This document shows positions 6,720-12,747 of a stretch of 13,433 nt of DNA, piece after piece. The DNA lies in contig DASYXK010000019.1 of NCBI GenBank assembly GCA_035935115.1, forward strand, positions 1 through 13,433, given 5' to 3'. The first letter of the stretch is position 1. Every line of letters starts with the position of its first letter. This DNA is from TA-20 sp035935115. GTDB taxonomy: Archaea; Thermoproteota; Nitrososphaeria; Nitrososphaerales; Nitrosopumilaceae. The notes under the pieces are model-generated. The model was given only the letters and a program-made list of their open reading frames with translations, was not told the origin of the DNA and did not search any database. The position numbers and the translations under genes are program-made.

Positions 6720-7019
6720 TTGGGTGGGTTAGAAGAGAGTCTTGGGATGTTAGTGGCATTGTCAGATATGGTAAATGATGCCAAGATTTCCTCGGGATCA
6801 GTAACTCTTAACGAATCTTTAAAAAAAGAAAATCATGAAAGATTCCCTTTAATGTATAATCTTTGTGTAATCAAGATAGGCTTGGAAATATTAAGATTGA
6901 AATTAAATGAAATTGACGGTATAACAAGTGAGCAGTTTTCTAAAATAGATACAGCTATATCAGAAATGAGTAACGAAATTCTCGAATTAAAAGAATGCCA
7001 AGAATCGTTAGTGAATTAA
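6720..7019 (+). CDS. Small helical protein of unknown function
   Basis: A 99-residue cytoplasmic protein that I do not recognise. It is predicted to be mostly helical, with an N-terminal region of short helices (LEESLGMLVALSDMVNDAKI) and a C-terminal half rich in Leu, Glu, Ile and Lys (about residues 50-95) that could form a coiled-coil hairpin. It has no signal peptide, membrane helix or obvious metal site; its two cysteines, C49 and C92, are isolated. The TTG start at 6720 fits the TATA box at 6683-6690; an ATG at residue 10 (6747) is the alternative. The next gene begins shortly after its stop and its ribosome-binding site lies downstream of this stop, so the two could share a transcript. 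The gene is probably real, but the function is unknown. Confidence 0.6.
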   Translation: MGGLEESLGMLVALSDMVNDAKISSGSVTLNESLKKENHERFPLMYNLCVIKIGLEILRLKLNEIDGITSEQFSKIDTAISEMSNEILELKECQESLVN

Positions 7020-7054
7020 ATTGCTTTACAGGTTTTCCCCAAAATCAAAAAAAC

Positions 7055-7059
7055 GAGGT
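7055..7059 (+). promoter_or_regulatory. Ribosome-binding site deciding the TTG start at 7067
   Basis: GAGGT lies seven bases before TTG 7067. It favours this start over the ATG at 6995, which overlaps the previous gene by 25 bases and lacks such a site. Confidence 0.6.
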
Positions 7060-7066
7060 TTGGTTT

Positions 7067-7534
7067 TTGTCTACAATATCCCATAAACGACCACTAGGTG
7101 TTACTGTAAGAGGCTTATTCTACATCATAGAAGGAGTCATAGCAATTTTCTGTGGAGTGTTACTCTCAACTACAGCTCAGTACATAGAAATGTACTTGAA
7201 TAGATTACCTCAAAGACCGGAGATCTCCATGTTACTTCAAATTTTGGATGGCGGTCTTAGCCATGTTTTAATTATTTGGCTCATAGTAGCTGGTAGTGCT
7301 GGAATAATAATTGGTATCGGAGTACTAAAAGGAAAAAGATGGGCGTGGAAAATTACAATAATTCAAACTTTGTTAAGCATAGCTATAGGATTGATTTATT
7401 TTTCACATACAAATACTGATCCAACTAACAAATTAATTGGAACGTCATCTGAATTAATTATTGGCATTGTAATAATTTGTTATTTTTTCCAGCCACATGT
7501 ATTGGCTTACTTTAACAGAGTATCAACACCATAA
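7067..7534 (+). CDS. Four-helix membrane protein, unknown function
   Basis: From the TTG at 7067 the product is 155 residues: MSTISHKRPLGVTVRG, then four hydrophobic segments. These correspond to LFYIIEGVIAIFCGVLL, HVLIIWLIVAGSAGIIIGIG, a segment starting at WAWKITIIQTLLSIAIGLIY, and LIIGIVIICYFFQPHVLAYF. A loop with DPTN separates helices 3 and 4. The KRPLGVTV start followed by a glycine-rich helix resembles small uncharacterised archaeal membrane proteins, but I cannot name a family or activity. The frame is open upstream to an ATG at 6995, which would add 24 residues with no membrane or signal character; the ribosome-binding site at 7055-7059 favours the later start. It ends 25 bases before the convergent SHOCT gene. 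Confidence 0.7.
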   Translation: MSTISHKRPLGVTVRGLFYIIEGVIAIFCGVLLSTTAQYIEMYLNRLPQRPEISMLLQILDGGLSHVLIIWLIVAGSAGIIIGIGVLKGKRWAWKITIIQTLLSIAIGLIYFSHTNTDPTNKLIGTSSELIIGIVIICYFFQPHVLAYFNRVSTP

Positions 7535-7559
7535 AGAAAATTTTCTTGATGATTTTTGT

Positions 7560-7856
7560 TTATTGAATATTTTGTTTTAGATTATCGAATTCTATTTTTG
7601 TTATTTCCCCTTTGACCAATCTTTTTTTGAGTATTTCTATCGGAGTGTCGTTAGTTTTAAATTTTGTACCGTTTTTTATCAATCCACCAAATGTCACAAG
7701 CCCTATTCCAACAAGTCCCATAGAAATAGAACCCATTTGCATATATTTTTCCAAAGACGTTAACTGCAAACGCATATGATCAAATCCCGAATTCATCTCT
7801 GCTGAAGCAGTAGCAAAAGAGTGACTTGCTTGAACATCTACTGGGAATTCAGACAT
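7560..7856 (-). CDS. SHOCT-domain membrane protein (intact 3' part)
   Basis: A 98-residue product with one membrane helix (about residues 41-61, MGSISMGLVGIGLVTFGGLI) and a C-terminal SHOCT-type motif (about 71-97: PIEILKKRLVKGEITKIEFD and following). SHOCT is a short helical hairpin at the ends of many prokaryotic membrane and nuclease proteins, thought to mediate oligomerisation. The ATG at 7856 has a purine-rich GGAAAGG close before it, but the same frame continues upstream without a stop to about 7958 and reads like protein: ADQIVIPNALSSVNDLTDSI, then QGKV leading straight into MSEFPVDV. No start codon exists in that extension, so the gene has probably lost its 5' end to a frameshift (see the fragment at 7857-7996). 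Whether the shorter product is made is unknown. Confidence 0.6.
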   Translation of the reverse strand: MSEFPVDVQASHSFATASAEMNSGFDHMRLQLTSLEKYMQMGSISMGLVGIGLVTFGGLIKNGTKFKTNDTPIEILKKRLVKGEITKIEFDNLKQNIQ

Positions 7857-7996
7857 TACCTTTCCTTGAATAGAATCCGTAAGATCATTTACAGATGACA
7901 GCGCATTTGGTATAACAATTTGATCTGCTATAGCTCTACAATTAAAAATGCCCCCAAATCATTATGCCTATTTTCAATTTTTTTGAATTCCCTCAT
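7857..7996 (-). pseudogene. Probable 5' part of the SHOCT gene, separated by a one-base frameshift
   Basis: An ATG at 7996 (minus strand) starts a frame reading MREFKKIENRHNDLGAFLIV and stops at TAG 7928-7930. The frame of the SHOCT gene is open from about 7958 and gives coding-like sequence up to its ATG. The two frames overlap between 7930 and 7958, where there is a run of five G and a run of five T. One lost base there would have joined them into a protein of about 145 residues. The A/T-rich TTTTATTTTA at 8011-8020 could be its TATA box. Either the gene is broken or a base was missed in a homopolymer. Confidence 0.5.
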
Positions 7997-8124
7997 TATT
8001 AGAAAACAATTAAAATAAAAAACGGGTCTGCCAAAAATGGAAATAATATTCGCACATAACCAAAAATAAGAAGGCAAACCGAGAAAACAGGTGTAAAAAG
8101 AGAAAGTCGTGAAATACTCTAGTT

Positions 8125-8132
8125 CTTATAAG
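8125..8132 (+). promoter_or_regulatory. TATA box for tfb
   Basis: CTTATAAG is centred about 32 bases before the ATG at 8161 and predicts transcription from about 8155, leaving almost no leader. No ribosome-binding site is present, in agreement. Confidence 0.55.
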
Positions 8133-8160
8133 CAGTTAAACCAATACATATCAGAATTCT

Positions 8161-9075
8161 ATGGTTTTACAGACTCTAAATGTTGGTACCAAGTGTGCAC
8201 GTTGTGGAAAAAAATCCCTGGTAACTGATAATGTCACAGGAGAAAGGTTTTGTTCTGGGTGTGGTTTTGTTATTTCAGAACGCGTTGAGGAAACAGGTCC
8301 TGAATGGCGTTCATTTTCAAAAGATGAATCAGATGACAGAAGTAGAACAGGTTCACCTACCTCACTTGCTATGCATGACATGGGACTTGCAACAATAATT
8401 GGTCATGCAAACAAGGATGTAACTGGAAAACCACTGTCCGCATCAATGAAAAGTACCATAGAGAGACTTAGAACTTGGGACAGTAGAAGTCAAGTACACG
8501 AACCTGCAGACAGAAACTTTAGACAAGCATTTAGTGAACTTGATAGACTAAAAGACAAGCTTGCACTTTCTAATGCAGTAATAGAAAAGACGGCATACAT
8601 CTACAGAAAGGCACTTGACAAGGGTCTTGTCAGGGGAAGATCAATTCCAGGTGTCCTTGCAGCAGCACTGTACGTAGCATGCAGAGAGAGTGGAACACCA
8701 AGAACATTAAACGACATGTCACATCAAATCAATGTAAAAAGAAAGGACATTTCACGATGTTACAGATTGCTTTTGCGAGAACTTGATCTAAACATGCCAG
8801 TTGTAAATCCAATAATATGCACATCTAGAATAGCAAGCGAAGCTGGCCTAAGTGAAAAGGTAAAGCGCCGAGCTCTTACAATTTTAAAGGATGCAAATGA
8901 GATGGAAATCACAGCTGGAAAAGATCCTATGGGACTAGCAGCGGCCGCATTATATCTTTCATGTGTGCTCAACGGAGAAAACACCACACAGAAGGTCATT
9001 GCAATGGCAGCTGGAGTAACCGAAGTTACAATACGAAACAGGTACAAAGGATTAAGAGAATCATTAAACATCTAA
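8161..9075 (+). CDS. tfb: Transcription initiation factor TFB
   Basis: The archaeal counterpart of TFIIB. It binds the TBP-DNA complex and recruits RNA polymerase to promoters. At 304 residues it is full length. The N-terminal zinc ribbon uses C12, C15, C31 and C34. The conserved linker follows (GPEWRSF, then DDRSRTGSPTSLAMHDMGLA, the B-reader/B-linker region), and then two cyclin repeats of about residues 108-205 and 206-304. The first contains GRSIPGVLAAALYVACRE and the second DPMGLAAAALYLSCV, the usual repeat cores. The final repeat carries a helix-turn-helix (VIAMAAGVTEVTIRNRYKGL) for BRE recognition. The start is supported by the TATA box at 8125-8132. It is richer in G and C than its accessory neighbours, as expected for a highly expressed core gene. 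Thaumarchaea often encode several TFBs; I cannot tell which paralogue this is. Confidence 0.97.
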   Translation: MVLQTLNVGTKCARCGKKSLVTDNVTGERFCSGCGFVISERVEETGPEWRSFSKDESDDRSRTGSPTSLAMHDMGLATIIGHANKDVTGKPLSASMKSTIERLRTWDSRSQVHEPADRNFRQAFSELDRLKDKLALSNAVIEKTAYIYRKALDKGLVRGRSIPGVLAAALYVACRESGTPRTLNDMSHQINVKRKDISRCYRLLLRELDLNMPVVNPIICTSRIASEAGLSEKVKRRALTILKDANEMEITAGKDPMGLAAAALYLSCVLNGENTTQKVIAMAAGVTEVTIRNRYKGLRESLNI

Positions 9076-9136
9076 ATTCTGTTCAAGATTTTTACCAAAA
9101 CTTGTAGAACAAGACAAAATTCATTCTTACTAAATT

Positions 9137-9316
9137 TTACATTGTTTCTTCTGCAATAATGGTTGACGGGGCATTTGCTAATACAATAGTAGACCATCTT
9201 TTCTCCCCTGACGCATGTTTGTTGTCTTCACAGCTAGCACACACTTTAGATTCGTTATAGGTATAGGTGCCACATTTACAAGAAAGACATTTACATTCTA
9301 CTGGAGTTTTTTGCAT
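9137..9316 (-). CDS. 59-residue cysteine-rich protein, probable zinc or metal binder
   Basis: A short gene with the layout of a small metal-binding protein. From ATG 9316 it reads MQKTPVECKCLSCKCGTYTY, then NESKVCASCEDNKHASGEKR, then a hydrophobic-polar tail (WSTIVLANAPSTIIAEETM) to TAA at 9137-9139. Six cysteines form CxCxxCxC (C8, C10, C13, C15) and CxxC (C26, C29), with H34 nearby. That could hold one or two metal ions, like a zinc ribbon or a metallothionein-like cluster. A TATA element (TTATTATA, minus strand, 9337-9344) lies 26 bases before the ATG, exactly the leaderless spacing, which strongly supports both gene and start. It points away from the J-domain gene cluster's start, but lies downstream of it on the same strand. 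It converges on tfb. I do not recognise a named family. Confidence 0.72.
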   Translation of the reverse strand: MQKTPVECKCLSCKCGTYTYNESKVCASCEDNKHASGEKRWSTIVLANAPSTIIAEETM

Positions 9317-9336
9317 GCTCTACATAGTTTTGTTAC

Positions 9337-9344
9337 TATAATAA
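9337..9344 (-). promoter_or_regulatory. TATA box for the cysteine-rich gene
   Basis: TTATTATA on the minus strand is centred 26 bases from the ATG at 9316, the typical leaderless distance. It gives the small gene its own promoter. Confidence 0.55.
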
Positions 9345-9368
9345 GTCATCTTATCGTATTGGAAAAAA

Positions 9369-9530
9369 CTAATCCTCAAAGAACTCGCGAAGATCATCAG
9401 ATTCTTCAAATTCAAACTTATCAAGATCGTTGAATTCAAAAACCATAGTAGATTTCTTCACAAATGTTATCAGATTAGATAGATCATCAAAATTTGCATG
9501 GGATTGATCATAACATACTAGTTTATACAA
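9369..9530 (-). CDS. Short acidic protein, unknown function
   Basis: A 53-residue product from TTG 9530 to TAG 9369-9371. The frame reads MYKLVCYDQSHANFDDLSNL, then ITFVKKSTMVFEFNDLDKFE, then FEESDDLREFFED. It is strongly acidic and Phe/Asp/Glu-rich toward the C-terminus, with an uncommon repeating F-[EN]-F pattern. The frame is open further upstream to the stop region of the J-domain gene and still reads like protein (NSELIRKFCDLD), but no standard start codon lies in that part. So the true start is uncertain, or the 5' end is damaged. An AGGA at about 9549-9552 might be an old ribosome-binding site. It directly follows the J-domain/TPR gene on the same strand. I cannot assign a family; codon choice and composition look like real coding sequence. 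Confidence 0.45.
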   Translation of the reverse strand: MYKLVCYDQSHANFDDLSNLITFVKKSTMVFEFNDLDKFEFEESDDLREFFED

Positions 9531-9561
9531 ATCTAAATCGCAAAATTTCCTAATTAATTCA

Positions 9562-10299
9562 CTATTGCCTTAGCTTCTTTACTTTTTCATAACACTTTTC
9601 TGCTTCTTTCTTTTTATCTAATTTCAATAAGACTCCTCCCTTGTTGTGCCATGCAACTGCAAATCCTGGTTTGATCTTTATTGCCTTCTCAAAACATTCC
9701 AAAGCATTCTCTAGTTTTTTCAAATTAAAAAAACAGACGCCCATAAAGTTCCATGCGGCATAATGCATAGGATTTAACAGAGTTGCCTCATCAAAACACT
9801 CCAGAGCTTTATCATACCTTTTCAAATCAGAAAGACACACTCCTTTCAGGTTCCAAGCATCTGTTGATTCTGGATTTATTTGTAGAACTTTTTCATAACA
9901 TGCAAGCGCTTCTTCATGTCTTTTCAGGTGAGAAAGAGCATCACCTTTTTTGAGCCAAGCATTTTCATATCGTGGTAACCGTTCTAATGCTTTATCATAA
10001 AATGTAATTGCTTCCTCATAGTTTTGTTTTGCAATCAACGCTTCCGCTTTCTCATATGATGATACAGCATCTTCAGGATAAATATTCGTAAACTTTGTTG
10101 TGATTTTTAATTCTGTTTTGTTATGTAGCCTCAAAGTTTGGTAAGCATCTAAAATTTGCTTAAACCTTGTTTCGTTACCATCTGAGGAGTCTTTATCAGG
10201 GTGATATAAAAGGGCAAGTTTCCTGTACGCTTGCTTGATTTCTTTTATTGAGGCACCTGGTTTGAGTCCAAGGGTTTCATAACACTGGTAAATATTCAA
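9562..10299 (-). CDS. J-domain protein fused to TPR repeats
   Basis: A 245-residue cytoplasmic co-chaperone-like protein. An N-terminal J domain (about residues 3-60) has the invariant HPD at 33-35, preceded by QAYRKLALLY. The HPD loop is what stimulates Hsp70 (DnaK) ATPase activity. After a short linker come about five tetratricopeptide repeats (roughly 79-112, 113-146, 147-180, 181-214, 215-245) with typical signatures such as NAWLKKGDALSHLKRHEEAL and AWNLKGVCLSDLKRYDKALE. TPRs bind partner proteins. There is no G/F-rich or zinc-finger region, so it is not a canonical DnaJ; it resembles type C J-proteins. The TTG at 10299 places the J domain at the very start, but a TATA-like element only six bases upstream would initiate inside the gene, so the real promoter is probably further back (about 10345-10355). 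Confidence 0.9.
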   Translation of the reverse strand: MNIYQCYETLGLKPGASIKEIKQAYRKLALLYHPDKDSSDGNETRFKQILDAYQTLRLHNKTELKITTKFTNIYPEDAVSSYEKAEALIAKQNYEEAITFYDKALERLPRYENAWLKKGDALSHLKRHEEALACYEKVLQINPESTDAWNLKGVCLSDLKRYDKALECFDEATLLNPMHYAAWNFMGVCFFNLKKLENALECFEKAIKIKPGFAVAWHNKGGVLLKLDKKKEAEKCYEKVKKLRQ

Positions 10300-10364
10300 T
10301 ATTTATAATCAAAGATTGAATCAAGTAAATCTTTCTTGTCTGAATTAATTTAAAAAATTCTTAT

Positions 10365-10559
10365 TTAATAAATTCTCTCAAGAAGTGATTCTTCATTTTC
10401 ATAATACAATCGTAAAATAGGTTTTTCTTCAAGTGATTTTAACAGGTACAAGACTCCACCTTTTCTGATCTTTTTTATATCTTTTATGATGTAAGTTTTT
10501 TCAGAATTTATTTCTGATTCTACTATTCGAACTCTTTCTCTACGATTGAAAACTGACAT
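10365..10559 (-). CDS. 64-residue basic/acidic protein of unknown function
   Basis: A short protein beginning MSVFNRRERVRIVESEINSE, followed by KTYIIKDIKKIRKGGVLYLL and a tail ending ENEESLLERIY. It alternates beta-strand-like and charged stretches, and the middle IKDIKKIRKGGVLYLLKSLE with a final LRLYYENEESLLERIY suggests a small beta-sheet fold. There is no signal peptide, membrane helix or cysteine. The ATG at 10559 lies about 26 bases from an A/T-rich ATTAATC element near 10583-10590, consistent with a leaderless mRNA, and an in-frame stop just upstream limits other starts. It precedes the J-domain gene on the same strand by 65 bases. I do not recognise it. The clean start context suggests a real gene. 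Confidence 0.6.
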   Translation of the reverse strand: MSVFNRRERVRIVESEINSEKTYIIKDIKKIRKGGVLYLLKSLEEKPILRLYYENEESLLERIY

Positions 10560-10691
10560 GTCTTTGCGAAAGATCTATCATAGATTAATCTTACTCATGA
10601 ATTATCAGCGCAAAAGAGTAAATTGAAAACTCTATAACTATCATTAATTGCATTTTACAGGATTAGGATAATATTACAATGAAATTGATTT

Positions 10692-11594
10692 TTAGGATCT
10701 AGGCAAGTTTCCATATTTGTCAAACTTGGACTGCACGTTCTTGCTTGCATTGCCATACTTTACATTCAAGTCATTGTTGACTTTGGTTATCTCACTTTTA
10801 GAGCTACCTGCGTTGTGAATTAATGCATTTCTTGCTTGATCATTACTGCCTCCTTTTTGAAGAACTTGATTCTCTGTAGCAAGACCTTCATTTGTTTTCT
10901 GTTCCGTAAAGTTAAACTGGCCCCAGAAAATGCTTGCAACGTTTTGATTTACTTGAGAAACAAATGCAGCGTATGCATTTCTAGGTGTAAACGGATTAAG
11001 TTGTGCAAACCAGCCTTGAAGATCAATTTGAAGTTGTTGATTGGCAAGCACTCGTTGACCATCTACAAATTTTTGGTTTTCTTCAATTTTTTTCATCTTC
11101 GCATCCTGTTCTGCTTGTTGCTTTTTTGCAATCTCTACGTTTTTGAGAATTTTAGAGGCAATGGGATCTTGATTTATCTTGTCACCAGATACCGTTTTAA
11201 AATCATATTGTTGAGACTGTGACACCGGTGTGCCATAAACAAAAAATGTCGTACTAGCAAGACCTATCCCATAGCCATCTTTTTGGGCCTTGACATTTAC
11301 CATATATTGTGCAGATGCAACAGGACTTGAGTATTGGTATCTGAACTTGCCATCGTTGTCTGTAGAAATTCCAAAAGTTCCATAGGAAGTATTGATATTG
11401 ACTTTGGCATTTCCTATTGGTTTGTTTGCTTGATCTGTAACAGTTCCAATTAGTACTGGAATTTCACCTGATTCAAGCGGACTTTTTTCTGGTTTTACTG
11501 TAACCACTAGGCTTCCCATAGGTACCTGTGCATATACTGTATGAATGAGTAAGACTGATGATAGTATTATTGCTAGGAAGAAAGATGTTTTCAT
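10692..11594 (-). CDS. Secreted protein with Ig-like / carboxypeptidase-regulatory-like domain
   Basis: A 300-residue exported protein. Residues 1-22 form a signal peptide (MKTSFFLAIILSSVLLIHTV, cleavage after VYA). Residues about 28-125 are a beta-sandwich domain with the pattern GTVTDQANKPIGNAKVNI, then STDNDGKFRYQY and a closing strand ending FFVYG; this is the carboxypeptidase-regulatory-like or Ig-like fold seen in many archaeal surface proteins. The rest is a helical, Gln/Lys/Asn-rich region (about 145-190, AKKQQAEQDAKMKKIEEN, a likely coiled coil) followed by NPFTPRNAYAAF and a polar tail. No transmembrane anchor or sorting signal is seen at the C-terminus. A TATA element at 11614-11621 gives leaderless spacing for the ATG at 11594. 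A cell-surface or S-layer-associated role is inferred; the substrate is unknown. Confidence 0.85.
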   Translation of the reverse strand: MKTSFFLAIILSSVLLIHTVYAQVPMGSLVVTVKPEKSPLESGEIPVLIGTVTDQANKPIGNAKVNINTSYGTFGISTDNDGKFRYQYSSPVASAQYMVNVKAQKDGYGIGLASTTFFVYGTPVSQSQQYDFKTVSGDKINQDPIASKILKNVEIAKKQQAEQDAKMKKIEENQKFVDGQRVLANQQLQIDLQGWFAQLNPFTPRNAYAAFVSQVNQNVASIFWGQFNFTEQKTNEGLATENQVLQKGGSNDQARNALIHNAGSSKSEITKVNNDLNVKYGNASKNVQSKFDKYGNLPRS

Positions 11595-11613
11595 TTTTTT
11601 TCGTTTAGATTTG

Positions 11614-11621
11614 AAATTATA
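11614..11621 (-). promoter_or_regulatory. TATA box for the secreted-protein gene
   Basis: TATAATTT on the minus strand is centred about 24-26 bases before the ATG at 11594, predicting a leaderless mRNA. The remaining intergenic DNA (11622-11797) shows no coding frame or other site that I can support. Confidence 0.5.
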
Positions 11622-11797
11622 TCAAATGATATCAATTGTTTTGATCAGACAGGGTACATAATTTAGACTTGAAACAAAAATCTTAATACAAATAACTGCA
11701 GTTCATCACAAATTGGACAAATTTACAAAACGATGGTCTTACAATAGGGTGTTTGTTATTTTCAATTTAGCGATTACGCTTAAACAAGATCGTAGTC

Positions 11798-11802
11798 AAA
11801 AA
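11798..11802 (-). terminator. Possible oligo-T terminator of tRNA-Arg
   Basis: Five T in a row on the minus strand (TATTTTTG) lie about 30 bases past the tRNA 3' end. Archaeal RNA polymerase stops at such T runs. A dyad CTAAC-a-GTTAG (11818-11828) lies between. Confidence 0.35.
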
Positions 11803-11830
11803 TAGGCAGGGCTCGGACTAACAGTTAGAG

Positions 11831-11905
11831 CGGGCCCGATGGGACTCGAACCCACGACCTGACGCTCCGCAAGCGTCCGCACTATCCAAGCTGTGCAACG
11901 GGTCC
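11831..11905 (-). tRNA. tRNA-Arg (anticodon GCG)
   Basis: A 75-base cloverleaf on the minus strand. The acceptor arm is GGACCCG with CGGGCCC; the D arm is GCAC-AGCTTGGATA-GTGC; the anticodon arm is GACGC-TTGCGGA-GCGTC with anticodon GCG, reading CGC and CGU; the variable loop is AGGTC; the T arm is GTGGG-TTCGAGT-CCCAT; the discriminator is G. CCA is not encoded, as is usual in archaea. All stems pair perfectly apart from one G-U in the T stem and an A3-C70 mismatch in the acceptor stem. A TATA element at 11928-11935 is about 26 bases from the first tRNA base, so little or no 5' leader is expected. No intron is present. Confidence 0.95.
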
Positions 11906-11927
11906 ATTGGAAGTTTCACCTGACCCG

Positions 11928-11935
11928 TTATAATA
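11928..11935 (-). promoter_or_regulatory. TATA box of tRNA-Arg
   Basis: TATTATAA on the minus strand is centred at about 11931, 26 bases from the first base of the tRNA. Transcription would start at or within a few bases of the mature 5' end. Confidence 0.55.
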
Positions 11936-11962
11936 CATTTCAAATAATTTAAAATTCAAAAT

Positions 11963-12670
11963 TTATGCTGCTTGCTGTTCTGCCTTTTTTACAAAAACAT
12001 AATTCATTATCAATCCAGCAATTATTGCTCCAATAATTGGGCCTACCCAGTAAATCCAGTGAAAATCCCAGTATCCGGAGATAAGTGCTGGACCAAAGGT
12101 TCTTGCAGGATTCACTGAAGCGCCAGTCAGAGGAACACCAACTAGGTGAATCAAAAATATCATGCCACCAATGGCAAGACCATACATTCCTGCAGGCGCT
12201 TTTTTGTGAACTGCAGTCATGAAAATAACAGTAACCAAGAAAAATGTCAAAATAATTTCAACGGCAAGACCAGATATAGCACTATGATTTAGAAGTGCAC
12301 TTGGTCCACCTTGTGTTCCAAAGTATACCTTGGCACCAAGATCTGGCAAGATTGCTTTAAGCGATGCAGCAGCAACAATTGCGCCAATTAACTGAAATAT
12401 GATATAAGCAATGCCATCTTTGATTCCAATTCTTCTTGTAACCAACATGGAAATTGTCACCGCAGGATTAATGTGAGCACCAGAAACATGACCAAATGTA
12501 TAAACCATCAAGCCAATTGCTGCACCATGTGCCAAAGATATCATAACTATTGCTGGAACTGACAGTCCATTTCCAAATGCAACAGCTGCTAGTATTATAG
12601 ATAAAGGTCCAAAGAAAACCAAACAGTATGTTGCAATTGCTTCTGCAAACCATGCACGTGGATTTACCAT
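11963..12670 (-). CDS. Aquaporin / MIP-family channel
   Basis: A 235-residue, six-helix channel for water or small neutral solutes in the cytoplasmic membrane. Both NPA half-helix motifs are intact: SGAHINPAVT (N68-P69-A70) and TGASVNPART (N187-P188-A189), with the usual E10 and E138 in helices 1 and 4. Aligned to AqpZ by motif, the selectivity filter is H48 (AqpZ F43), H175 (H174), A184 (T183) and R190 (R189). The H and A positions recall plant tonoplast TIPs, some of which pass ammonia or urea. The missing D after the second NPAR argues against a glycerol facilitator. The ATG at 12670 is preceded by GGTGAT at 12677-12682, a strong ribosome-binding site. It is divergent from the peroxiredoxin gene, with a 77-base intergenic region. 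Confidence 0.95.
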   Translation of the reverse strand: MVNPRAWFAEAIATYCLVFFGPLSIILAAVAFGNGLSVPAIVMISLAHGAAIGLMVYTFGHVSGAHINPAVTISMLVTRRIGIKDGIAYIIFQLIGAIVAAASLKAILPDLGAKVYFGTQGGPSALLNHSAISGLAVEIILTFFLVTVIFMTAVHKKAPAGMYGLAIGGMIFLIHLVGVPLTGASVNPARTFGPALISGYWDFHWIYWVGPIIGAIIAGLIMNYVFVKKAEQQAA

Positions 12671-12676
12671 CAGTCA

Positions 12677-12682
12677 ATCACC
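12677..12682 (-). promoter_or_regulatory. Strong ribosome-binding site of the aquaporin gene
   Basis: GGTGAT on the minus strand matches the 16S rRNA anti-SD sequence and lies six bases before the ATG at 12670. This is unusual here, where most genes look leaderless. A TATA box at 12694-12702 would start transcription near 12672 and leave this site out, so the true start may come from a box further upstream. Confidence 0.6.
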
Positions 12683-12693
12683 TTTTGAATAAC

Positions 12694-12702
12694 CATATAA
12701 AA
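12694..12702 (-). promoter_or_regulatory. TATA-like box upstream of the aquaporin gene
   Basis: GTTTTATAT on the minus strand is centred about 28 bases before the ATG. It would give a leaderless mRNA, in tension with the well-placed ribosome-binding site at 12677-12682. Confidence 0.4.
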
Positions 12703-12716
12703 CATTCGAATAAGAA

Positions 12717-12725
12717 AAAATAATT
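12717..12725 (+). promoter_or_regulatory. TATA-like box for the peroxiredoxin gene
   Basis: AAATAATTA is centred about 27 bases before the GTG at 12748, consistent with a leaderless start and with the chosen GTG. Confidence 0.4.
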
Positions 12726-12747
12726 AGGGAATAAAAAAAGAAACCTT

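Noticed and set aside
6995..7066. ATG at 6995 as start of the four-helix membrane protein
   Set aside because: It overlaps the preceding gene and lacks a ribosome-binding site, whereas TTG 7067 has GAGGT seven bases upstream and begins a natural basic N-terminus.
9215..9433. Plus-strand 72-codon frame between tfb and the J-domain gene
   Set aside because: It is antisense to the cysteine-rich and acidic minus-strand genes, which have better composition and a well-placed TATA box.
12468..12677. Minus-strand frame reading rich in Cys, Ser and Trp inside the aquaporin gene
   Set aside because: It is an alternative frame of the aquaporin coding sequence, with no independent start context.
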